From assembly GCF_002923755.1 (NCBI RefSeq), contig NZ_PGFZ01000004.1, forward strand, positions 1-64,000: a stretch of 64,000 nucleotides of DNA, given 5' to 3'. The notes under the pieces were generated by a model. That model saw nothing but the letters and a program-made list of their open reading frames with translations. It had not been told where the DNA came from and ran no database searches. Source of the DNA: Methylovulum psychrotolerans. GTDB lineage: Bacteria; Pseudomonadota; Gammaproteobacteria; Methylococcales; Methylomonadaceae. The translations under genes were made by a program, and so were the position numbers. This document shows positions 53,847 to 63,826 of the stretch, piece after piece; the first letter of the stretch is position 1, and every line of letters starts with the position of its first letter.

Positions 53847-54311
53847 ATGCAATGGTCAGATGTAGTCGATAACCCGTATTTACAAAACTTACCCTTTAAA
53901 ATTGAGCTGAACCGTTACGGAAAAATTGAAATGCCCCCGGCTTCTAATAAACACGGGCGTTTACAAATAAAAATTGGGGCTTTATTAGAACGGAAACTGA
54001 AACAAGGGGAAGCGCTCAGCGAGTGTTCCATCCAAACCGGCGAAGGCGTAAAGGTCGCTGATGTCGCGTGGTGTTCTAAAGCTTTTCTCAAGCTCTATGG
54101 TTATGCCACACCCTACCCACGCGCCCCTGATATTTGTGTCGACATTGTTTCGCCAGCCAATTCGACATTAGAAATGGCCGAAAAAGTGCAACTCTATTTA
54201 CAAGCAGGTGCCAAAGAAGTCTGGATCGTCTAGGAAAATGGCGCGGTGGATTATTACGGCAACACGGGTAAGCTGATGCAATCGGCTTATAACATCAGCG
54301 TTATAACGTAA
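53847..54311 (+). pseudogene. Uma2 family endonuclease gene broken by an in-frame stop
   Basis: The frame encodes a Uma2/DUF820-type PD-(D/E)XK fold protein (RYGKIEMPPAS, VKVADVAWCS, VDIVSPANSTLEM, LYLQAGAKEVWIV), but TAG occurs at 54231-54233 after 128 residues. The frame continues for 25 more codons that match the expected C-terminal strand (ENGAVDYYG) and ends at TAA 54309-54311. A single base change, for example from CAG, would restore it. The N-terminal 128 residues might still fold. Confidence 0.8.
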
Positions 54312-54324
54312 CAAGAAGGCGTTT

Positions 54325-54981
54325 ATGGACACCGATTTATACGAAAGCAAAACCTGCGCAACTTATTTTTCTGACCCCAGAAAGGAGATGTTGGCATTTT
54401 TGCCGCAACAATGCGCCCGTTTATTGGATGTCGGTTGTGGCGGCGGTCATTTTGGCGCTTTAGTGAAAGCGGAAAAAGGCACCGAAGTCTGGGGTGTCGA
54501 TCTCAGTATCCGGGGCATAGACAGCGCCAAAGGCAAGCTGGATCACGCCATCTTAGGGGAATTTTCGCCCGCCACACCCTTACCTGACGGCTATTTTGAT
54601 GCCATTACCTTTAATGACAGCCTTGAGCATTTCGCCGACCCGAAACCGGCTTTGGAATTATGCAAAAGCAAATTGGCTCCAGGCGGGCGTATCATCTGTT
54701 CTTTGCCCAATGTCCGCTATATTGATAATATTCTCCATTTATTGGTCGATATGGACTGGCAATACTGTGATGCGGGTATTTTGGACTATACCCACTTACG
54801 GTTTTTTACTAAAAAAAGCATGGAACGCTTGTTTATCGAAGCGGGTTATAAAGTCGAATCCATCACGGGTATCAGGCCGCACTATTGGACGGGTAAGAAA
54901 ATATTTCTCCTGCGTTTACTGTTCGGCAAGTATGTTGCGGACATGAAATACCTGAACTATGTCGTGGTTGCCACGTTGTAG
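54325..54981 (+). CDS. Class I SAM-dependent methyltransferase
   Basis: 218 residues. The SAM motif I LLDVGCGGGHFG lies near residue 35, followed by motif II acidic residues (VWGVDLS), motif III FDAITFNDSLEHFADP and motif IV LAPGGRIICSLPN. This is a methyltransf_23/11-type fold often acting on small molecules, quinones or glycans. The starting Met at 54325 is preceded by aaggcg. The substrate is unknown. Confidence 0.88.
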   Translation: MDTDLYESKTCATYFSDPRKEMLAFLPQQCARLLDVGCGGGHFGALVKAEKGTEVWGVDLSIRGIDSAKGKLDHAILGEFSPATPLPDGYFDAITFNDSLEHFADPKPALELCKSKLAPGGRIICSLPNVRYIDNILHLLVDMDWQYCDAGILDYTHLRFFTKKSMERLFIEAGYKVESITGIRPHYWTGKKIFLLRLLFGKYVADMKYLNYVVVATL

Positions 54982-55062
54982 CTTATTGCTTATAGGCCTA
55001 TTGGGGCTAACACAAACCTGCTAGTGTGGGGTTGGACTGTTTAAATGGCTGGATAAAGCGAT

Positions 55063-55761
55063 TTAGTCTTTAACCAGCCGTTCCCAAGACACTTGCGCCA
55101 AGCTATCCACCACCACCGCCCCGCACAGCCCGTGTCCCTCCAACTGTTCCGTAGCCGTCAAATCAATAATCCGCCATGTTGTTGCCTCGCCATAACCGTC
55201 GGGCAGCCTTAAAAAAGTCTCCGGTTGTTCGGGATTGATGACGCAATGCTTTAAGCCTAAGGCAATGCCGCGTCCGGTGGCTTTGACAAACGCTTCCTTC
55301 TTAGTCCAGAAGCGATAAAACTCAAGGGTCTGTCGTGTTGGTGGTAAGCCATGCCAGTAGGCGGCCTCTTCGTCGGCAAAGCATTTTTTCACTAAGACGG
55401 CAAGATTGGGGCGGGGGGAGGGCAGTTCAATATCGATACCTAACTGGCAGTGTCCGGCAATGGCGACGATTAAATGCCGGGCGGTATGCGAGATATTGAA
55501 AACAGTTTGCGGATGTGCCGGCAAGTAAGGCTTGCCCGTTTCGGTACGCGCGATGCCGATGGCGGCGGGGGCTTGTTGGAGATAATCCGCCAGCAACAGG
55601 CGTAGATTGCCGCGTACCGCTAAGTAACGTTGCCGTATTAGCGGGTGGCTGAGGGTATGGGCGTGTGCCAGTTCGGTGTCATCCAGCAACGGCAGGTAAC
55701 GGTCAGCATCTGCATCTTCCGCCAGTTCGACATGCCATAAGTGGATATTAGGGTCAGGCAC
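55063..55761 (-). CDS. 4'-phosphopantetheinyl transferase superfamily protein (Sfp/AcpT-like)
   Basis: 232 residues. GIDIELPSPR supplies the first Mg2+-binding Asp and Glu, and FWTKKEAFVKATGRG carries the WxxKEA motif. It transfers the phosphopantetheine arm to carrier proteins of polyketide/peptide synthases or fatty acid synthesis. The Sfp-type length and the pseudo-dimer layout agree. It ends near the methyltransferase and starts 4 bases after the phosphoesterase gene on the same strand. Confidence 0.9.
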   Translation of the reverse strand: MPDPNIHLWHVELAEDADADRYLPLLDDTELAHAHTLSHPLIRQRYLAVRGNLRLLLADYLQQAPAAIGIARTETGKPYLPAHPQTVFNISHTARHLIVAIAGHCQLGIDIELPSPRPNLAVLVKKCFADEEAAYWHGLPPTRQTLEFYRFWTKKEAFVKATGRGIALGLKHCVINPEQPETFLRLPDGYGEATTWRIIDLTATEQLEGHGLCGAVVVDSLAQVSWERLVKD

Positions 55762-55765
55762 GGCG

Positions 55766-57253
55766 TTAAGGCGGGAAGCTAAACGCGTTGCTTAAATCGC
55801 CGACATCGGCGCGGACACCGGGCAATGCCGTCAGGCCATGGCGGCGGGTTAGGAATTTGATAATGGAGGTGGTGTCATACAGGCTATGGTCAACTGTGCC
55901 GCGTTTGGCGAACGGTGAAATAATCAGGGCCGGAATCCGTGAACCGGGTCCCCAGCGGTCGCCCTTAGGTGGGGCGACATGATCCCAGAAACCGCCGTTT
56001 TCATCGTAAGTGACGATAATCGCCATGTTAGGCCATTGTTTGCTGGCGCGTAGGCGGGTCAGTAAATCGGCGATGTGGGCATCGCCGCTCAGCACGTCGG
56101 TATAGCCGGGATGTTCGTTAAATTGGCCGGGTGGTTTGTAAAACGCCACTTGCGGTAAAGTGCCATCGGCGATGGCTTGCAGGAAGTCGCTGCCGTCTTT
56201 TAAATGTTCGGCACGGTCTGGGCTATCCGGTGCAAAGCGGGCGTAATAGTTAAAAGGCTGGTGGTGGGCTTGGAAATTGACTGATCCTGGGGATTCGGCA
56301 TAAATCACTTGGCGTTGCGGTTTTTGCAGCCTACCGTCGGCGACGGCTTGGTGCCAGCCGCCCGCATACCACGCCCAGCTAACTTTTTTCTCAGACAGGG
56401 TGTCGCCGACAGTCTTTTGGGTTTGCGGCGGCAAATGGTAGGCGTGTGTACCCGCTAAACGTGGGTCGCCGTTTGGATCGGGGGAAATGCCGGACGGTTG
56501 GTAGGGCGGTTGGGCCGTGTTGACGGAATAGCCGTCGGGGCTGAAGGCACCATCAAAAAACGTTGGCGGGCCTTGTAGTGCCGAGGCAGGGCTGTCAGGT
56601 TTGCGTTTTAAGTGTCCTTGTCCGTCTAATTGGGCGCGAAGGGTGGGTGGGGCATTTTCATCGCGTGGGGTACAGGCACACACTAGCCATTGATGGTTAA
56701 GGTAAGAGCCGCCGAACGCGCCCATAAAAAAATGGTCGGCCAAGACATAGTCCTGCGCCCAACGCCACAAGGCCAGTTTGCTGCCGTCATAATGGCCCAT
56801 GGTCAGGCCGCCTGCATCGGACAGGGCGGCGAAACGGTTATTCAGACCACCGTTGATTTGTTCGGTTTGCTGATAATAACGGTGGGTAAGGTCACGGGTC
56901 TCTACCGACAGCGGCAGGTTAATGGGGGCTTGGTCGATGGCGAAAGGCCGGTTAGGCAGTTTAGCGGCAATGAGCGGAGTGGTTTTGCCCGCCCAGATAG
57001 GCGGCAGTTGTGCCAAGGGCTTACCGTCATGGTCAAGTTGGGTAGTTTGTTCGGCGGTCGCTTGGGCGATGCCGTCCGCGCCGGGAAACAGGCCGTACAA
57101 ATTATCAAAGCTGCGGTTTTCGGCATAAATGACGACGACAGTCTGGATGGCTTGGAGCGGGTCGGGCGGTGGGGTTTGCGCCGATACCGCGCAACCTGAC
57201 AAGATGAGGGCGGCGATTAATCCGTTAGCACAAGGGATGAAGGGAGTATTCAT
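55766..57253 (-). CDS. Phosphoesterase (acid phosphatase/phospholipase C-type) lipoprotein
   Basis: 495 residues. The N-terminus has a lipobox-type cleavage site ILSGC. VVVIYAENRSFDNLYG is the N-terminal active-site motif of the PF04185 phosphoesterase family (AcpA/PLC), and the C-terminal part has IIVTYDENGGFWDHVAPP and GSRIPALIISPFAKRGTVDH. Substrates are phosphate esters or phospholipids in the periplasm or at the outer membrane. The next gene downstream, the phosphopantetheinyl transferase, starts 4 bases later. Confidence 0.9.
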   Translation of the reverse strand: MNTPFIPCANGLIAALILSGCAVSAQTPPPDPLQAIQTVVVIYAENRSFDNLYGLFPGADGIAQATAEQTTQLDHDGKPLAQLPPIWAGKTTPLIAAKLPNRPFAIDQAPINLPLSVETRDLTHRYYQQTEQINGGLNNRFAALSDAGGLTMGHYDGSKLALWRWAQDYVLADHFFMGAFGGSYLNHQWLVCACTPRDENAPPTLRAQLDGQGHLKRKPDSPASALQGPPTFFDGAFSPDGYSVNTAQPPYQPSGISPDPNGDPRLAGTHAYHLPPQTQKTVGDTLSEKKVSWAWYAGGWHQAVADGRLQKPQRQVIYAESPGSVNFQAHHQPFNYYARFAPDSPDRAEHLKDGSDFLQAIADGTLPQVAFYKPPGQFNEHPGYTDVLSGDAHIADLLTRLRASKQWPNMAIIVTYDENGGFWDHVAPPKGDRWGPGSRIPALIISPFAKRGTVDHSLYDTTSIIKFLTRRHGLTALPGVRADVGDLSNAFSFPP

Positions 57254-57313
57254 GGAGATGGTCGCCAGCGTCAGGGTATCGGTTGCGGGAATGGCGGGCT
57301 TTGCCGTTCCGGC

Positions 57314-58189
<876 letters not shown>

Positions 58190-58275
58190 TCATTTAACTT
58201 TAATCTACCTGTCATTAAGCTGACACGTTCCTTAATTATTCTGTGCCGAAGATACTCTTCAACACATGGATACTT

Positions 58276-59067
58276 ATGATAAAAAACACTGCTGAGGTAA
58301 ACGTCAAACCGACTAAACGGCTGGAATGTTTTGTTGCCCATTCGGAAGCCTTGATTAAGGAGGCACAAGTATTACGGTACCGTGTTTTCGCGAAAGAAAT
58401 GGGCGCTAAGCTAAAGTCGGAATCGGAAGGCCTAGATTACGATGACGTTGACCAATATTGCGATCATTTAGTGGTTTATGACAACGTTAGCCAAAAAGTG
58501 GTCGGTTATACCCGTTTATTGACCCAATACCAAGCGGATCAGTTGGGGCATTTTTATTCCCAAAGCGAATTTAAGCTGGATCAAGTGTTGGCATTGCCTG
58601 GGCGTTTTCTGGAAATTGGCCGTACCTGTGTTGACCCGGACTTTCGCGGCAGCGCGGTCTTGACCACCTTATGGTCGGCTTTGGTCGAATACGCCTTAAA
58701 AGGCCAGTTCAACTATTTATTGGGCTGTGCCAGTATCACCCCAGGCCCTAGCGGCTTTGCGGTCGATGCCGTATACCGTAATATCGACGCGAAAAACATC
58801 GCCCCGTCAGCATTAGACGTAACCCCGACTATTCCGGTGCCGCAGGCTTTGCGTTGTAACCGCGACGAATCCGGCATTCCGCCGTTACTGAAAGCCTATT
58901 TGCGTTTCGGTGCCTTAATTTGCGGCGAACCGTGCTGGGATGAAGACTTCAATTGTATGGACTTGTTCGTGTTATTGCCCTTAGACCAATTACAAGAACG
59001 TTACAGCAAGCATTATATGCGGGATTATCAGGCCAGTAATGAAATCGAAAAGTCGGCTGTATTATAA
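58276..59067 (+). CDS. olsB: Ornithine-acyl-ACP N-acyltransferase-like GNAT protein (OlsB type)
   Basis: 263 residues from the ATG at 58276. A GTG at 58243 would add 11 residues. LIKEAQVLRYRVFAKEMG, FLEIGRTCVDPDFRGSAVL and LLGCASI are typical of the OlsB/FeeM GNAT-related acyltransferases that make lyso-ornithine lipid from acyl-ACP. The following acyltransferase overlaps it by 29 bases, as in the olsBA pair. The amino-acid acceptor is inferred to be ornithine or a relative. Confidence 0.85.
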   Translation: MIKNTAEVNVKPTKRLECFVAHSEALIKEAQVLRYRVFAKEMGAKLKSESEGLDYDDVDQYCDHLVVYDNVSQKVVGYTRLLTQYQADQLGHFYSQSEFKLDQVLALPGRFLEIGRTCVDPDFRGSAVLTTLWSALVEYALKGQFNYLLGCASITPGPSGFAVDAVYRNIDAKNIAPSALDVTPTIPVPQALRCNRDESGIPPLLKAYLRFGALICGEPCWDEDFNCMDLFVLLPLDQLQERYSKHYMRDYQASNEIEKSAVL

Positions 59068-59821
59068 GCTGTTGAGTGTCGCGCTGTTGGCGGTTGCCGG
59101 GTGCTTTATCTCTGGGGTCATTTTCCCCACATTAAACCTTGTGTGTCCGCCCAACACGGCCAGAGATTACCGCGATGCCCTGAAAAAACGCTGGCTGTGC
59201 TGGTTCAGCGCCATCGTCAAACTGGATGTCACCTTAGAAGGCGCATGGCCTGAGCAGCCCGGCCTGATTGTCAGCAACCATGTGTCATGGCTGGACATTA
59301 TCCTGCTCGGCCAATACCTGCCCGCTTATTTTGTCGCCAAAAGCGACATCGCCAGTTGGCCTATCTTCGGCTTTATGGCGAGGCAGTCCGGCACTATCTT
59401 TATCCGGCGCGGCGAAAAGAAGCATGTTTTTGAGACCGCCGAACAGATGGTCTGGTTGTTAAAGCAACACAGTAATATCTTCGCCTTTCCCGAAGGCACC
59501 ACCACGCGTGGCGACGATGTCGCGCATTTCCACGCGTCGCTGTTCCAAGCCGCTTTGTTGACCAAAGTGCCGGTGCAGCCTGTCGCCATCCAATACCTAG
59601 GCGCGGCGCAACACCTTGCCCCGTTTGTCGATGACGACGACTTATTGCCACATCTGATCAATATGCTGAAACTGGAGCGCGTAGAAGTCCGCCTCAGCAT
59701 CCTGCCACTGCTCGACACCAACGGCAAAACCCGCCAAGCGGTGAGCCAAGAGGCGCGTGGCCTGATTCGCGGCGCGTTCATTGATAATCTGACGGCTGCT
59801 AGCCAGTCTGCACATTCTTAA
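59039..59821 (+). CDS. olsA: 1-acyl-sn-glycerol-3-phosphate acyltransferase family protein (OlsA type)
   Basis: 260 residues. NHVSWLDIILLGQYLPAYFVAK carries the NHxxxxD acyltransferase motif and FPEGTTTRGDDVAHFH the FPEGTRxxG-like second motif. One membrane segment lies at about 10-28. Paired with OlsB it likely O-acylates lyso-ornithine lipid to ornithine lipid, a phosphorus-free membrane lipid. The alternative is a general lyso-phosphatidate acyltransferase. Confidence 0.85.
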   Translation: MKSKSRLYYKLLSVALLAVAGCFISGVIFPTLNLVCPPNTARDYRDALKKRWLCWFSAIVKLDVTLEGAWPEQPGLIVSNHVSWLDIILLGQYLPAYFVAKSDIASWPIFGFMARQSGTIFIRRGEKKHVFETAEQMVWLLKQHSNIFAFPEGTTTRGDDVAHFHASLFQAALLTKVPVQPVAIQYLGAAQHLAPFVDDDDLLPHLINMLKLERVEVRLSILPLLDTNGKTRQAVSQEARGLIRGAFIDNLTAASQSAHS

Positions 59822-59904
59822 AATAGCGGCATCTGTGTTATTGTTGCGCTTTTCTCATCCAGAAAAGCGTACCTATCTTGCAACATCAACTTCTTAGCCC
59901 CGCC

Positions 59905-60930
59905 ATGACTGGCTTTAAATTCCCCGAACTTGCACAACTCGAAGGCCTGATCGAGAAGTTTGGTACGCGTGCGCGTACCGAAGTGATCGACCGTGTCCGC
60001 TATAAACATTTGGAATTCCCCATCTATAGCCTAACGCTAGGCACGACTAAGCCTGATGTGCCGGTACTGGCGTTTTTTGGCGGGGTGCATGGTTTGGAAA
60101 AAATCGGTTCGGAAGTGATTTTGTCGTATCTGCAAACCATACTGCACTTGCTGGATTGGGACGAGGAGTTGCAGCAACGGCTGGAAAATTCGCGATTGGT
60201 GTTTGTGCCTATCGTCAATCCGGTCGGGGTTTATCTGGGGCGGCGCTCCAACGGCAATTGTGTGGATTTGATGCGCAACTCGCCTATTGAGGGCGAGGGT
60301 GAGGGGGCGAAGAAAATTTATAGCGGCCAGCAATTGACGCGCTATCTGCCGTGGTATCGCGGTGATGTCACGCAGATGGAACAAGAGTCCTTGGCCTTAT
60401 GTAAGGTGGTGCAGGAGCAGTTATTTACCGCACCGCTGTCGATGGCGTTGGATTTGCATTCCGGGTTCGGCATTAAAGACCGTTTATGGTTTCCTTATGC
60501 CTCGCGGCAAGTGCCGTTTGCCTATATCCCGCAAGCGATGGCGTTAAAAGATTTGTTTGACCGTTGTTATCAGAACCATGTTTATAAAATTGAGCCGATG
60601 TCGCAGGAATATGTGATTAACGGCGATTTATGGGATTATTTGTTCGACCAGTTTGTCGGCCAGTTTGGTCAGCAGAAGTTTTTTCTGCCCTTGACCTTAG
60701 AAATGGGCTCGTGGCTATGGTTGCGGAAAAACCCGCTGCACTTGTTTTATCGGCACGGCTTGTTCCACCCTATGCTGCCGCACCGCCAACAGCGGGTGTT
60801 GCGCCGCCATTTCGTCCTGTTTGATTTTCTGCACCGGAGTTTGTTGTATCCGGCGCCGTGGGCGCGGCTCACCCCGGAACAACAGGCCGCTAACCAAGCG
60901 AAGGCCGAAGGCTTGTGGTATGGCCGATAA
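59905..60930 (+). CDS. M14-family zinc carboxypeptidase/deacylase-like protein
   Basis: 341 residues from the ATG at 59905. Zinc ligands are the His and Glu of GGVHGLEKIGSE and the His of DLHSGFG, and LEMGSW supplies the catalytic Glu. NPVGVYLGRRSNGNCVDLMRN is the substrate loop of the succinylglutamate-desuccinylase/aspartoacylase and M14 group. It could remove acyl or amino-acid groups. It starts 83 bases after olsA on the same strand and overlaps the hydrolase gene downstream by 11 bases. Confidence 0.85.
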   Translation: MTGFKFPELAQLEGLIEKFGTRARTEVIDRVRYKHLEFPIYSLTLGTTKPDVPVLAFFGGVHGLEKIGSEVILSYLQTILHLLDWDEELQQRLENSRLVFVPIVNPVGVYLGRRSNGNCVDLMRNSPIEGEGEGAKKIYSGQQLTRYLPWYRGDVTQMEQESLALCKVVQEQLFTAPLSMALDLHSGFGIKDRLWFPYASRQVPFAYIPQAMALKDLFDRCYQNHVYKIEPMSQEYVINGDLWDYLFDQFVGQFGQQKFFLPLTLEMGSWLWLRKNPLHLFYRHGLFHPMLPHRQQRVLRRHFVLFDFLHRSLLYPAPWARLTPEQQAANQAKAEGLWYGR

Positions 60931-61690
60931 GCGTGGGCAGCAATGGGTGTTATTGCGCGGTCTGGCGCGTGAATCGGCACATTGGGGGGATTTTCTCCCG
61001 CAACTTCAGGCGCAGTTTCCCGCCGCGACGATAACTGCTTTGGATTTGCCGGGGACGGGGCAATTTTGCGCCCAGCCCAGCCCCGATAATATCGCCGCCA
61101 TTACCGAGCATGTCCGCGCCCAAGCGATGGCGCGGGGGCTGTTGGCGCAACCCGTCACGTTGCTGGCGGTGTCGCTGGGGGCGATGGTGGCGTGGGAATG
61201 GTTACAGCGCTATCCTGATGACTGTTGCGGCGCGGTGTTGATGAACACCAGCTTTGCTAGTCTAAGCCCGTTCTACCAGCGTTTGCGTTGGCAAAGTTAT
61301 CGGCAATTTGCGGCGGCACTGATGCAGCGCGACGTTTATCGGCGCGAGTTAGGGATTGTCCGCTTAGTGGGCAATCGGCCTGGGCAGTATGAGACGGTGG
61401 CGCAGGCGTGGGCGGCTATCCAAACCGCCCGGCCTTTGCAGGTAAGCAACGCCATCAGGCAACTACGCGCCGCTGCCAGCTACCGCCCGGCACTGACACC
61501 GCCCTTAGCCCCGGTGCTGTTGCTTAACGGTCTGGGCGACCGCTTAGTGTCCCCGGCGTGTACCGAGGCGATCCACCAGCACTATGGCTTAACCTTGCGC
61601 CGCCACCCTTGGGCTGGGCATGACCTGACCTTGGATGATGGCGGCTGGGTGCGTGGGCAAGTGTGCGAGTGGTTAGCGGAGCCGGGTTAA
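60920..61690 (+). CDS. Alpha/beta hydrolase
   Basis: 256 residues from the ATG at 60920, overlapping the deacylase by 11 bases. VLLRGLARESAHWGDFLP is the oxyanion segment, LLAVSLGAMVAWEW carries the nucleophile Ser (AVSLG rather than GxSxG), LLNGLGDRLVSP the acid and PWAGHDLTLDDGG the His. The substrate is unknown. Its last 100 bases are duplicated imperfectly near 63740-63826, see findings. Confidence 0.87.
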   Translation: MADKRGQQWVLLRGLARESAHWGDFLPQLQAQFPAATITALDLPGTGQFCAQPSPDNIAAITEHVRAQAMARGLLAQPVTLLAVSLGAMVAWEWLQRYPDDCCGAVLMNTSFASLSPFYQRLRWQSYRQFAAALMQRDVYRRELGIVRLVGNRPGQYETVAQAWAAIQTARPLQVSNAIRQLRAAASYRPALTPPLAPVLLLNGLGDRLVSPACTEAIHQHYGLTLRRHPWAGHDLTLDDGGWVRGQVCEWLAEPG

Positions 61691-62161
61691 TGGCCGTTAA
61701 TCGTTGCAGTAGCTGGCGAGTCGGATGGGTCTTTTATAAAAAGCATAGCGGTATATAACACACTTCGTTATTAGACCTTGCTAAGAGGTCATTTCTTGCG
61801 CATTCCTCAGTTTTTTGTGTTTTTCGTGAGCAAAAACACCGCCGCCTACTATGCAAAACGGCATCACCAAATTACGGAAATCACCTTATTGCTGGCTGGG
61901 TCTATTTCCTTTTATACTGGAATCCCGCGACATTATTGTTGGGCCTTCAAGAAATTAGGATAAAACCCTGCGAAAAATAAAAGCAACCGTAATGAAGTGC
62001 CTAGCCATTATGGAAGCAGATAAGGTGGAGCCGCCATTCAGCCGGACGCTTACATTATCGGACAATTTTTGGGTGATTATCCCTATGAGTACGCTGACTT
62101 GATTGTCAATTTTACCAACTTTTGGCGGCAGCCTTTTCATCCATTTCAACCGAGGTGTCTT
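61691..62161. other. Intergenic region with left copy of a direct repeat
   Basis: About 470 bases. At the left it holds the remainder (61691-61714) of a repeat whose other copy lies around 63740-63853. A plus-strand frame at 61778-61963 and others have no convincing start or protein pattern. The promoter of the secreted gene should be near 62050-62150 but no clear one was seen. Confidence 0.4.
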
Positions 62162-63706
62162 ATGCGCACTAACGCTTTTTTCTGTCTTAGTTTAATCAGC
62201 GGTTTGTTGGCCGCCAACATCAGCCATGCCGATGTCTGGCAAAATCCGGGGTTAGCGCCCAATAGCGGCAATAACATCCATAACGACTCGTATATGAGCG
62301 ACAATTACACACTTCCGGGGCCGACAACGGCGGCCACCCAAGCGGAAGTCAAGCAAGTCAATTTCTTTCTCAGTTTGGATTTGAGCACTAAGCAAGCCGC
62401 GTTTCGCGGTTTAGGCGAATGCGCGGCGCAAACATTTGATGCGTCCGGGCATTTGTACACGATTTGTGCAGGGATACCCGTCAACAACACGCCGTCAAAA
62501 AAACTACTGATGGCGTTTTCTGCCAATTTGCAACCCTTGGCGTGGCATGAATTGCCCAGCAATGGCTCCACCAGCCTGACTGATTTTGGCGGTGGCGGTT
62601 ATTTTTTCTTGGATAACCAATACCGGCCCGTGGTCGTCCAAAATGACGGCCATCTGGTGGTTTACCAAGCCACCTTAGGTACGCCGCTGAGTTTAGGTAG
62701 CTTCACCGCTGTGCGCGATATTGATTTGAGCGGGTATTTGCCGGACGGTGACAAACTGTATTCAGCGATGCCAGACAAAGCTGGGTATATCTGGTGGGTT
62801 AGCAGCCAAGGCATAATCGGCACAATAGCGCCGGATGACAGTGTCAAGCGTGTTGATTTGAATGACCCGGATGGTGACGGTATCCGTGTTGCCGCCGATG
62901 CGTCTAATTTTCAAAAAATCGCCAATTCATTGGCGGTGGACGAAGGGGATAAGGCAAACGGCTACAGCGGCGTTTACATTGTATCCACACATCGCTTATA
63001 CCGCTTTGCTACCAACGCCGACGGTACGCCCGTTAAACGCTGGGCGGCGCATTACCAACGCGGTACGGCGATTAAATCCGGCCAAGTCAGCCAGGGTTCG
63101 GGCTCCACACCTACTGTATTTACGATGGCTGGCCGCCGCTATGTCGCCATTACCGACAATGCGACTCCGATGCACGTTAATATTTACCGTGCCGAAGTTA
63201 AGTTAGGCGCAAACGAAACCCGCTTGTTCGCACAAGCCGTGCCGTTTGCGACGGACAAAAGTGCCGATGAAAACAGCCTGATCGCCTATCCTACCGCAAC
63301 TGGCGTTGCCTTATTCGCCGAAAATAATTACGGCTATTCGGCACCGCAAAGCGTAGGCGGCAACCTGACGACTGAACCCGGTTTTGCGCGTATAGAGGTA
63401 ACCCCGGACGGTGCGGCGGTCAGCAGCGTCAACAATACGATTTCGGTGCCGTCCATCGTGTCCAAAAGCAATTCCGCCGATGGGGTTGTTTATACCTACG
63501 AAAAACGCACAGACGGTTATTGGTATTTAACTGGCTTGTCGGCGGATGATGTTAATCAGGTGCTGTTTTCCGTCAAGATAGGTAACCCTAGCGAAAACCT
63601 GCTGGAACAACAATACAATAACCATTACTCGGCACTGAGTTTAGGTGCGGACGGTTCGATTTACTACGGCACGGTATTTGGCATCACGCAAGTTAAGCTG
63701 CATTAA
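62162..63706 (+). CDS. Secreted protein, possibly beta-propeller
   Basis: 514 residues from the ATG at 62162, with a signal peptide (about 1-23, ending ISHAD). The start 31 codons upstream is not credible. The body is rich in aromatic/Gly turns with repeated patterns such as GYLPDGDKLYSAMPDKAGYIWWV, GVYIVSTHRLYRFATNADG and VALFAENNYGYS, suggesting a beta-propeller. No named family is recognised. It lies alone between two copies of a repeated hydrolase tail, which suggests it arrived or was duplicated with that repeat. Confidence 0.6.
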   Translation: MRTNAFFCLSLISGLLAANISHADVWQNPGLAPNSGNNIHNDSYMSDNYTLPGPTTAATQAEVKQVNFFLSLDLSTKQAAFRGLGECAAQTFDASGHLYTICAGIPVNNTPSKKLLMAFSANLQPLAWHELPSNGSTSLTDFGGGGYFFLDNQYRPVVVQNDGHLVVYQATLGTPLSLGSFTAVRDIDLSGYLPDGDKLYSAMPDKAGYIWWVSSQGIIGTIAPDDSVKRVDLNDPDGDGIRVAADASNFQKIANSLAVDEGDKANGYSGVYIVSTHRLYRFATNADGTPVKRWAAHYQRGTAIKSGQVSQGSGSTPTVFTMAGRRYVAITDNATPMHVNIYRAEVKLGANETRLFAQAVPFATDKSADENSLIAYPTATGVALFAENNYGYSAPQSVGGNLTTEPGFARIEVTPDGAAVSSVNNTISVPSIVSKSNSADGVVYTYEKRTDGYWYLTGLSADDVNQVLFSVKIGNPSENLLEQQYNNHYSALSLGADGSIYYGTVFGITQVKLH

Positions 63707-63739
63707 ACGGTCGCCCGCCGGATGGTGGTTGAAACTTAA

Positions 63740-63826
63740 GCCTCCACCCCGGCAGATGACCTTGAATAATAGCGGCTGGGTGCTTGGGCAGGTGCGGGAT
63801 GGTTGGCGGAGCCGGGTTAAGGTCTG
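63740..63826 (+). pseudogene. Degenerate second copy of the alpha/beta hydrolase 3' end
   Basis: The bases from about 63755 align to 61632-61714 with roughly 85% identity (for example cggctgggtgc, ggcggagccgggttaa, gttaatcgttgcagtagct). In frame it gives MTLNNSGWVLGQVR, matching LTLDDGGWVRGQVC of the intact gene, but there is a frameshift and no start. It is a remnant that marks a duplication breakpoint. Confidence 0.7.
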
